This document shows positions 14,598 through 20,322 of a DNA stretch of 20,322 nt, in pieces. The DNA is from Burkholderiales bacterium UBA1834. GTDB lineage: Bacteria > Pseudomonadota > Gammaproteobacteria > Burkholderiales > Burkholderiaceae_C. Each line of letters begins with the position of its first letter. Position 1 is the first letter of the stretch. The notes beneath the pieces are model-generated. The model searched no databases and was not told the DNA's origin. It saw only the letters and a list, made by a program, of their open reading frames with translations. Location of the stretch: the NCBI GenBank assembly GCA_002339015.1, contig DDJC01000114.1, forward strand, positions 1 to 20,322, read 5' to 3'. Made by a program: the position numbers and the translations under genes.

Positions 14598-15521
14598 ATG
14601 ACCCTGACCGAACTCCGATACATCGTGGCCGTCGCGCGTGAAAGGCACTTCGGCCGTGCTGCCGAAGCCTGCTTCGTCTCGCAACCCACGCTGTCGGTGG
14701 CGGTCAAGAAGCTCGAGGACGAGCTGGACGTGAAGCTCTTCGAGCGCGGCAGCAGCGAGATCACGGTCACCCCCCTGGGTGAAGAGATCGTGCGCCAGGC
14801 CCAGGCCGTGCTGGAGCAGGCCCACTCGATCAAGGAGATCGCCAAGCGCGGCAAGGACCCACTGGCCGGCCCGCTGCGCCTGGGCGTGATCTACACCATC
14901 GGCCCCTACCTGCTGCCCGAACTGGTGCGCAATGCGATCGACCAGGTGCCGCAGATGCCGCTGATGCTGCAGGAGAACTTCACCGCGCGCCTGCTGGAGA
15001 TGCTGCGCGCCGGCGAACTCGATTGCGCCATCCTGGCCGAGCCCTTCACCGACGCGGGCCTGGCCATGGCGCCACTGTACGAAGAGCCTTTCGTCGTGGC
15101 CCTGCCACGCAACCACCCGCTGGCCCAGCGTGAACAGATCAGCGCGGAAGAGCTCAAGCAGGAGACCATGCTGCTGCTGGGCACCGGCCACTGCTTCCGT
15201 GACCACGTGCTGGAGGTCTGCCCCGAGTACGCGCGCTTCTCCAGCAACGCCGAGGGCATCCGCAAGAGCTTTGAGGGCTCGTCACTGGAAACCATCAAGC
15301 ACATGGTGGCCTCGGGCATGGGCGTGACGGTGGTGCCGCAGCTGAGCGTGCCCGCCGAGGCCAACCCTCACCTGGTCTACGTGCCGTTTGAAGCGCCCGT
15401 GCCCTCGCGCCGTGTGGTGCTGGCCTGGCGTCGCAGCTTCACCCGCTACGAGGCGATCGCGGCCTTGCGCAACGCCATCTACGCCTGCCAACTGCAGGGC
15501 GTCAAGCGCCTGACGGAATAA
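14598..15521 (+). CDS. oxyR: LysR-family peroxide sensor OxyR
   Basis: OxyR senses hydrogen peroxide through a disulphide and then activates catalase and peroxiredoxin genes. The 307-residue product has an N-terminal LysR helix-turn-helix (residues about 1-60, with HFGRAAEACFVSQPTLSVAV) and a C-terminal sensor domain. The block LLGTGHCFRDHVLEVC places the redox cysteines at C199 and C208, exactly the E. coli numbering and spacing, which separates it from other LysR proteins. The ATG at 14598 begins the standard MTLTELRYIV. It follows recG by 38 bp; oxyR and recG are also neighbours in some other proteobacteria, for example in Pseudomonas. The stop codon lies in the left arm of an inverted repeat shared with the convergent gene. 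Confidence 0.96.
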   Translation: MTLTELRYIVAVARERHFGRAAEACFVSQPTLSVAVKKLEDELDVKLFERGSSEITVTPLGEEIVRQAQAVLEQAHSIKEIAKRGKDPLAGPLRLGVIYTIGPYLLPELVRNAIDQVPQMPLMLQENFTARLLEMLRAGELDCAILAEPFTDAGLAMAPLYEEPFVVALPRNHPLAQREQISAEELKQETMLLLGTGHCFRDHVLEVCPEYARFSSNAEGIRKSFEGSSLETIKHMVASGMGVTVVPQLSVPAEANPHLVYVPFEAPVPSRRVVLAWRRSFTRYEAIAALRNAIYACQLQGVKRLTE

Positions 15522-15567
15522 GCCACAGGCGCGCCGGTCGCCAGTCGGCGCCGGTCGCTTTATTCCG
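15514..15567. terminator. Bidirectional terminator-like inverted repeat between convergent genes
   Basis: CGGAATAA (15514-15521) is the exact reverse complement of TTATTCCG (15560-15567). Each arm carries the stop codon of one of the two convergent genes. The interior is GC-rich and holds the direct repeat GCGCCGGTCGC at 15531-15541 and 15548-15558, with internal hairpin options such as CGCC-AGTC-GGCG (15539-15550). A T-rich CTTTATT follows on the plus strand. The role in termination is inferred. Confidence 0.5.
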
Positions 15568-16399
15568 GCAGATCGTCTCGCGCAGGCTGCCCCTCAGAGG
15601 GCAGCGCATCCTTGTCGTCTTCCTCGGTGGCGGTGCCGCGGCTCTCGAAGCAATCAACCACCGAGAAGTACAGCGAGGCATAGAACGCGGACAGCACCCA
15701 CATGCTGGCCATCACCGCTGTCACCGTCATGAGCGTGGGCGAGGGGATCACCAGCGTGAGCACCTGGATCACCGCGCCCACAGCCACCTGCAAGGCCACC
15801 CAGCAGCCGCCATAGATCACGAAGGCCGACAGGTTGCGCCAGCTGGCCACAGCGCTGAAGAACAGGGCCTTGCCCACCGGCACGCGCCCCCAGTACACCA
15901 GGGCCGGCGTGTGCCAGAACACCAGAGAGACGGGCAGGGCCAGCGCCGCCCACACCAGCATGCTCTTGAGCACCACGGCGTTGTCCAGCGGGCTGTCGGT
16001 GGGCTGCGTCTTCTCCAGGGCTTCGACAAAAGCAGAAGGCCCCGGGCCCAGGATCAGGCCCAGCGCCACCACCAGGAACAAGGCCCCGGCATAGATGCTG
16101 CCCAGCTTGAGCCAGCGCTTGCGCGCCTCGGCGGTCTTGAGCAGTTCACCGATCAGCAAGGGCGTGATGCGCTTGCCGGACAGCACCCGTCGCGAAGCCA
16201 GCATGAAGGCCATCCAGACCATGGGCATGGCGCCGACGATGACCACGGCGCCGATCAGCGGCAGGGCCGACAGCAGGATCGTGCTGGTGACGACCAGTCC
16301 CAGCAGGCTCAGGAAGCCCCAGGGCTGGCGGGCACACACGGCGATGCCATTTTTGACCCATTGCAGGCCCTGGGACGCAGGCACGACACGGAGTTTCAT
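15560..16399 (-). CDS. BPSS1780-family integral membrane protein
   Basis: This is a predicted inner-membrane protein of 279 residues and unknown function. The N terminus MKLRVVPASQGLQWVKNGI followed by RQPWGFLSLLGLV matches the BPSS1780 family, which I know mainly from Burkholderiales. About six hydrophobic helices are visible, roughly at 28-50, 50-70, 100-120, 145-165, 185-215 and 220-245. An acidic cytoplasmic tail follows (TEEDDKDALPSEGQ). The ATG at 16399 overlaps the thrB stop as ATGA, so translation is probably coupled. The linkage to thrB does not by itself imply a role in threonine metabolism; transport or envelope functions are equally possible. Confidence 0.82.
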   Translation of the reverse strand: MKLRVVPASQGLQWVKNGIAVCARQPWGFLSLLGLVVTSTILLSALPLIGAVVIVGAMPMVWMAFMLASRRVLSGKRITPLLIGELLKTAEARKRWLKLGSIYAGALFLVVALGLILGPGPSAFVEALEKTQPTDSPLDNAVVLKSMLVWAALALPVSLVFWHTPALVYWGRVPVGKALFFSAVASWRNLSAFVIYGGCWVALQVAVGAVIQVLTLVIPSPTLMTVTAVMASMWVLSAFYASLYFSVVDCFESRGTATEEDDKDALPSEGQPARDDLPE

Positions 16400-17370
16400 G
16401 CGCGGGCCACCCCTTCGCGCTGGTAGTGCCAGGGGTGGTCGCGGCGCTGTGTGAGCACGCGTTCGAAATGCGCGGGGTCATGCGGTTTGAGCATGGCGGC
16501 ATCGCGGGGCAGGTGAAAGTCCCACAGCCGTGACGTCCAGAAGCGCAGGGCAGCGCCGCGCAACACATCCGGCAACAGACGCACTTCGTCGTCTGTCAGG
16601 CGGCGCTCCTGGTCGTAGGCGGCCACGAAGGCCTGCGCGCGCGCTTGGTCGAGCTGGCCGGTGGCCAGGTCGATGCACCAGTCATTGAGGCACACGGCGA
16701 TGTCGAACAGGAAGGTGTCCCAACCCGCGAAGTAGAAGTCGAAGAAACCCGTGAGCTGGGGGCCGTCGAACATCACGTTGTCGCGGAACAGGTCAGCGTG
16801 GATGGCGCCCTTGGGCAGGGCCTGAAACTCCGGGCGCTGCGCCAGCGATTGCTGGAACGCCAGCTCATCGGTGATCAGGGCTTGCTGGGCAGCTGTCATG
16901 TACGGCGTGACCACCGGCACGGTGTCGGTCCACCAGGGCAGCCCCCGCAGGTTGGGCTGCTGCGCGGCGTAGTCCTGGCCGGCCAGGTGCATGCGGGCCA
17001 GCATCGCGCCGACTTGTTGGCAATCCCCGATGCCGGGGGCCAGCTGGTTGCGGCCCCGCAGGCGCGTCACCACGGAAGCCGGTTTGCCGTTGAGGTGATG
17101 AAGGATATCGCCCTGGGCATCGGGCTTCGGCGCAGGCACGGGAATGCCGCGCTCGGCCAGATGCCGCATCAGGTTCAGGTAGAAGGGCAGCTGTTCGGCG
17201 CTCAGGCGCTCGAACAGTGTGAGCACGAAGTCACCTTGGTCTGTGGAGACAAAGTAGTTGGTGTTCTCGATGCCCGAGGTGGCGCCCTGCAGTGAATGCA
17301 GGGTGCCCAGGTTCAGGCGGGTGAGCAGCCCTTGGGCTTGTTCGTGATTGACTTCAGTGAAAACGGCCAT
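16396..17370 (-). CDS. thrB: Homoserine kinase (APH-like type)
   Basis: This enzyme phosphorylates homoserine with ATP to give O-phosphohomoserine, the precursor of threonine. It is the aminoglycoside-phosphotransferase-like form of homoserine kinase, not the GHMP form of E. coli. The ATG at 17370 (324 residues) begins the characteristic MAVFTEVNHEQ. The preceding codons to 17457 overlap the promoter. Family blocks include TSGIENTNYFV (31-41) for nucleotide contact, GAIHADLFRDN with catalytic D193 and N198, and the metal-binding D211 in FFDFYFAGWD. A -10-like TACAAT on the minus strand (17421-17416) precedes the start by 45 bp. The stop overlaps the start of the BPSS1780-family gene. Confidence 0.94.
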   Translation of the reverse strand: MAVFTEVNHEQAQGLLTRLNLGTLHSLQGATSGIENTNYFVSTDQGDFVLTLFERLSAEQLPFYLNLMRHLAERGIPVPAPKPDAQGDILHHLNGKPASVVTRLRGRNQLAPGIGDCQQVGAMLARMHLAGQDYAAQQPNLRGLPWWTDTVPVVTPYMTAAQQALITDELAFQQSLAQRPEFQALPKGAIHADLFRDNVMFDGPQLTGFFDFYFAGWDTFLFDIAVCLNDWCIDLATGQLDQARAQAFVAAYDQERRLTDDEVRLLPDVLRGAALRFWTSRLWDFHLPRDAAMLKPHDPAHFERVLTQRRDHPWHYQREGVARA

Positions 17371-17415
17371 GATTTGAGCGTAAACCCTCAGCAGATGCGG
17401 GCGTCCGAGGATGTG

Positions 17416-17421
17416 ATTGTA
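17416..17421 (-). promoter_or_regulatory. Probable -10 element of the thrB operon
   Basis: TACAAT on the minus strand (five of six to TATAAT) lies 45 bp before the thrB ATG. No good -35 is seen 16-18 bp upstream (the 17-bp position reads GAGAAG), so the site may need an activator. Confidence 0.4.
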
Positions 17422-17454
17422 GGTTTCGCTGTGGCAGACTTCTCGGCTTGATGG

Positions 17455-17469
17455 CACATGTTCAATGTG
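17455..17469. repeat. Short inverted repeat CACAT-5-ATGTG between thrB and the OMP gene
   Basis: The arms CACAT (17455-17459) and ATGTG (17465-17469) flank GTTCA. It lies in the divergent intergenic region, 36 bp before the ATG of the outer-membrane protein gene and 33 bp upstream of the thrB -10. Position and symmetry suit a regulator site, but five-base arms can arise by chance. Confidence 0.25.
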
Positions 17470-17505
17470 TCAGCGTGTTTTGAATTCCGGCAGCCTTCCA
17501 ACACC

Positions 17506-18174
17506 ATGAAATACCAGACGTCCAGCATCCTGTCTCGTGCCACACGTGTGGCCTGTGTCGCTCTTGCCACCGTGGGGGCGGCCATGGTTGCCACCCAGGC
17601 GCATGCCCAGAGTTCGGGGCCATCGCGTGCGGTGAACGTCTACGGTGGCGTTGCCTATGGTCTCCAGATTCGTTCCGGTTGTGATGGTGCGACCAACTGT
17701 GAAGCTGGCCGGGATGCGGTGAAGCTGTTCGGCGGGTACCGGATGACGCCGAACCTGGCGACCGAAATTTCCTACTTCTACCTTGGCAAGCAAGACCGCA
17801 CTTGGGCGCCGGGCAATTCCTCCGCGCCGACCTATCGGACCGTGGTGAGTAACGCCGAGGTGACGCGAGGCATCCGCAACCAAGAAGACAAGACCTATGC
17901 AGTGGGCCTGGGGGTGAACCTCGAGACGGAGCTGTTCTCGTTCATGACGAATCATTTGCGTGTGGGTCTGGCCTATTCGCACACCAAGAGCGACATCCTG
18001 CTGGACAATGGGTCCAGGGTCGATACCACGAAGGATCGCATCCTCCCTTACGCTGGCGTCGGGGCTTCGGCGCTCGTGTCGCCTTACATCAGGCTCGTGA
18101 CGGCGGTCGACGTTCTCCTCAACCCCGATCGCACGCACTATGTGATCACTGCGGGGATTTCCGGCGAGTTCTGA
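17506..18174 (+). CDS. Small outer-membrane beta-barrel protein (OmpA-like/porin fold)
   Basis: This is a predicted 222-residue outer-membrane protein. The ATG at 17506 starts a clear Sec signal peptide (RATRVACVALATVGAAMVATQAHA, cleavage near A34). The earlier ATG at 17458 would place 16 polar residues before it and has no ribosome binding site. The mature part alternates hydrophobic and polar residues in about eight strands: VNVYGGVAYGLQI, AVKLFGGYRMTPNLATEISYFYLG, YAVGLGVNLETELF, LRVGLAYSHTKSDIL, PYAGVGASALVSPYIRLVTAVDVLL and YVITAGISGEF. It ends in the terminal Phe needed for barrel assembly. Two cysteines (C59, C65) lie in a predicted loop. The pattern fits the small OmpA-type or opacity-protein barrels. 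The specific role is unknown. It is monocistronic, with its own terminator. Confidence 0.8.
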   Translation: MKYQTSSILSRATRVACVALATVGAAMVATQAHAQSSGPSRAVNVYGGVAYGLQIRSGCDGATNCEAGRDAVKLFGGYRMTPNLATEISYFYLGKQDRTWAPGNSSAPTYRTVVSNAEVTRGIRNQEDKTYAVGLGVNLETELFSFMTNHLRVGLAYSHTKSDILLDNGSRVDTTKDRILPYAGVGASALVSPYIRLVTAVDVLLNPDRTHYVITAGISGEF

Positions 18175-18202
18175 TCCCGCCGGTCACCCGTCAGACGGTT
18201 TT

Positions 18203-18224
18203 GGGCAGCTTCGGCTGCCCTTTT
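18203..18224 (+). terminator. Rho-independent terminator with UUCG loop
   Basis: A perfect 7-bp stem, GGGCAGC (18203-18209) and GCTGCCC (18214-18220), closes a TTCG tetraloop and is followed by TTTTGTCATTTTT. This is a textbook intrinsic terminator for the outer-membrane protein gene, and it isolates polA. Confidence 0.93.
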
Positions 18225-18256
18225 GTCATTTTTGCGATCCAACGAATCGAAAAGCG

Positions 18257-18262
18257 CACAAT
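18257..18262 (+). promoter_or_regulatory. Probable -10 element of polA, placed for a leaderless transcript
   Basis: CACAAT ends seven bases before the ATG at 18270, so initiation would fall at or next to the A of the ATG. No Shine-Dalgarno is present. The best -35 candidate, TTGCGA (18232-18237), has a long 19-bp spacer. Confidence 0.4.
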
Positions 18263-18269
18263 CCAGTCG

Positions 18270-20322
18270 ATGAATACTTTCGCTTCCGATTCTCCTCGAC
18301 CGATTCTGCTGCTGGTCGACGGCTCCAGCTACCTTTACCGCGCCTTCCACGCCATGCCTGATCTGCGTGGCCCGCAAGGCGAGCCCACCGGCGCCGTGCA
18401 CGGCATGGTCAGCATGCTGCGTCGCCTGCGTGAGCAGGTGCCCAGTGGCCACGCGGTATGCGTGTTCGACGCCAAGGGCCCCACCTTCCGCAACGAGTGG
18501 TATGCAGAGTACAAGGCCCATCGCCCGCCCATGCCCGAAGATCTGGCCGCGCAGATCGAGCCCATCCACGAGGTGGTGCGCCTGATGGGCTGGCCCATCC
18601 TGGAGGTGCCCGGCATCGAGGCCGACGACGCCATCGGCACGCTGGCCGCCGTGGCCGAGCGTTGCGGTTACGACGTGGTCGTCTCCACGGGCGACAAGGA
18701 CATGGCGCAGTTGGTGACCCCCGCCACCACATTGGTCAACACCATGACCAACGAGACGCTCGACGAGGCCGGCGTGCTCGCCAAATTCGGCGTGCCGCCC
18801 AACCGCATCATCGACTACCTGACCCTGATCGGCGATGCCGTGGACAACGTGCCCGGCGTGGACAAGGTAGGCCCCAAGACGGCCGTGAAATGGCTGACCG
18901 AGCATGGCTCGCTGGACGCGATCATTGCGGGCGCGGCCGGCATCAAGGGCGTGGCCGGCGACAACCTGCGCAAGGCGCTGGACTGGTTGCCTCAGGGACG
19001 CCGTCTGATCACCATCCAGACTGACTGCGACCTGCTGGGCCACGTCGAGGGCTGGCCCAGCATCGATGCGCTGGTGCTCAAGCAGCCCGATCTGCCCGGC
19101 CTGCTGGATTTCTACAGCACGCACGGCTTCAAGACCTGGAAGCGCGAGACGGAACAGGCGCTGGGCGGCGGTGACGGCAATGCCGTGCCCGCGCCTGATC
19201 TGTTCGGCATGCCCGGCGACAGCGGCGATGTGCCCGAGACCACCGCCTTCCCGGTGCTGGAGAACCTGCAATACGACACCGTGCTGGACTGGCCCACCTT
19301 CGAGCGCTGGCTGGCGCGCATCAACGCCGCCGAGATCACCTCGCTCGACACCGAGACCGATTCGCTGGACGGGATGCTCGCGCGCATCGTGGGCATCAGC
19401 CTGTCCACCGACGTGGGCAACGGCGCCTATATCCCGCTGCGCCACGACGGCCCCGATGCGCCCGAGCAACTGCCCATCGACGAGGTGCTCGCGCGCCTCA
19501 AGCCCTGGTTCGAAGACGCGAGCAAGCCCAAGTTGGGCCAGCACATCAAGTACGACACACACGTGCTGGCCAACCACGGCATCACCGTGCGCGGCTATGT
19601 GCACGACACCCTGCTGCAGAGCTACGTGATCGAGGCCCACAAGCCGCACAGCCTGGAGAGCCTGGCCCAGCGCCACCTGGGCCGCCAGGGACTGAGCTAT
19701 GAAGATGTGGCCGGCAAGGGCGCCAAGCAGATCCCTTTCTCGCAGGTGGCGGTCGAGCGCGCCTCCCAGTACGCCTGCGAGGACAGCGACCTGACCCTGC
19801 ACGTGCACCGCGTGCTGTGGCCGCAGGTGCAGGCCGATGCAGGCCTGCTCGATGTCTACCAGCGCATGGAGATGCCGGTGGCGACCGTGCTGCAGCGCAT
19901 CGAGCGCAACGGCGTGCTGATCAACGCGGATCTGCTGCGTCAGCAGAGCCAGGAACTGGCCCAGCGCATCGTCGCGCTGGAGCAGGAGACCTACGCGCTG
20001 GCGGGCCAGCCCTTCAACCTGGGCTCGCCCAAGCAGTTGGGTGAGATCCTGTTCGTCAAGCAAGGCCTGCCGGTGGTCAAGAAGACGGCCACGGGTGCGC
20101 CGTCGACCAACGAGGAAGTGCTGGAGAAGCTGGCCGAGGACTACCCGCTGCCCGCCCGCATTCTGGAGTACCGCAGCCTGGCCAAGCTCAAGTCCACCTA
20201 CACGGACAAGCTGCCCCTGATGATCAACCCCACCACCGGCCGCGTGCACACCAACTACGCGCAGGCCGTGGCGGTGACGGGCAGGCTGTCCAGCAACGAC
20301 CCCAACCTGCAGAACATCCCGG
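18270..20322 (+). CDS. polA: DNA polymerase I, 5' part (3' end outside window)
   Basis: Pol I repairs DNA gaps and removes RNA primers. From the ATG at 18270 the frame stays open to the window edge, giving 684 codons of an expected 900-odd. The 5'-3' exonuclease domain covers about residues 1-300 (LLLVDGSSYLYRAFHAMP, VPGIEADDAIGTLA, VSTGDKDMAQLV, GDAVDNVPGVDKVGPKTAV). The 3'-5' proofreading domain has all three acidic motifs: LDTETDSLDG (D360, E362), GQHIKYDTHVLANHG and YACEDSDLTL, so proofreading is probably active. Exo II has His where Klenow has Asn. The polymerase domain starts near residue 560 (FNLGSPKQLGEILF, VHTNYAQAVAVTGRLSSNDPNLQNIP). The catalytic aspartates lie beyond the edge. Confidence 0.97.
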   Translation, partial: MNTFASDSPRPILLLVDGSSYLYRAFHAMPDLRGPQGEPTGAVHGMVSMLRRLREQVPSGHAVCVFDAKGPTFRNEWYAEYKAHRPPMPEDLAAQIEPIHEVVRLMGWPILEVPGIEADDAIGTLAAVAERCGYDVVVSTGDKDMAQLVTPATTLVNTMTNETLDEAGVLAKFGVPPNRIIDYLTLIGDAVDNVPGVDKVGPKTAVKWLTEHGSLDAIIAGAAGIKGVAGDNLRKALDWLPQGRRLITIQTDCDLLGHVEGWPSIDALVLKQPDLPGLLDFYSTHGFKTWKRETEQALGGGDGNAVPAPDLFGMPGDSGDVPETTAFPVLENLQYDTVLDWPTFERWLARINAAEITSLDTETDSLDGMLARIVGISLSTDVGNGAYIPLRHDGPDAPEQLPIDEVLARLKPWFEDASKPKLGQHIKYDTHVLANHGITVRGYVHDTLLQSYVIEAHKPHSLESLAQRHLGRQGLSYEDVAGKGAKQIPFSQVAVERASQYACEDSDLTLHVHRVLWPQVQADAGLLDVYQRMEMPVATVLQRIERNGVLINADLLRQQSQELAQRIVALEQETYALAGQPFNLGSPKQLGEILFVKQGLPVVKKTATGAPSTNEEVLEKLAEDYPLPARILEYRSLAKLKSTYTDKLPLMINPTTGRVHTNYAQAVAVTGRLSSNDPNLQNIP

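Noticed and set aside
18138..20249. 703-codon open frame on the minus strand
   Set aside because: It lies opposite polA and crosses the terminator and promoter region. The translation is low-complexity Gln/His/Gly/Val and matches nothing I know.
1..20322. CRISPR array, insertion sequence, integrase, tRNA or rRNA
   Set aside because: No regularly spaced repeats, transposase motifs, terminal inverted repeats or RNA-gene sequence were seen on either strand.

Overview
The window is about 20 kb of GC-rich, densely coding bacterial chromosome. Gene families, the queA-tgt and recG-oxyR linkages and a BPSS1780-type membrane protein point to a betaproteobacterium of the order Burkholderiales (Comamonadaceae, or an Aquabacterium/Leptothrix-like relative). 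This is inferred from protein character; no marker RNA gene is present. I see no insertion sequence, phage gene, CRISPR array, tRNA or rRNA. No stretch longer than about 220 bases lacks a gene.

Layout: (1) 1-3149, iron/TonB region: the 3' end of exbB, complete exbD, a tandem-hairpin terminator, then a TonB-dependent siderophore-type receptor. (2) 3231-5220: a family III CoA-transferase gene and an XRE-type regulator gene that converge and overlap by 17 bp. (3) 5361-9925, an envelope cluster on the plus strand: a YiaA/B-type membrane protein, a small secreted Ala/Val-rich protein of unknown function, a secreted DUF2145 protein, an LplT-PlsC fusion (lysophospholipid flippase plus acyltransferase) and a CPBP-family intramembrane protease. 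The regulator and the cluster are divergent, with sigma70-like promoters facing away from each other and an inverted repeat over the regulator's -10. (4) 9965-12247, minus strand: queA then tgt, two steps of queuosine tRNA modification. (5) 12463-15521, plus strand: recG and oxyR. (6) 15560-17370, minus strand: thrB coupled by ATGA to a BPSS1780-family membrane protein. (7) 17506-18174: a small outer-membrane beta-barrel protein with a UUCG-capped terminator. (8) 18270 to the window end: polA, cut off by the edge.

Most of the window is conserved housekeeping sequence. The least explained part is 4423-9925, where an uncharacterised regulator sits divergent to membrane, secreted and phospholipid-remodelling genes. 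Several start sites (oxyR, polA) have a -10-like hexamer so close to the start codon that the mRNA may be leaderless. All functional assignments rest on motif and family recognition by eye; no database search was run.
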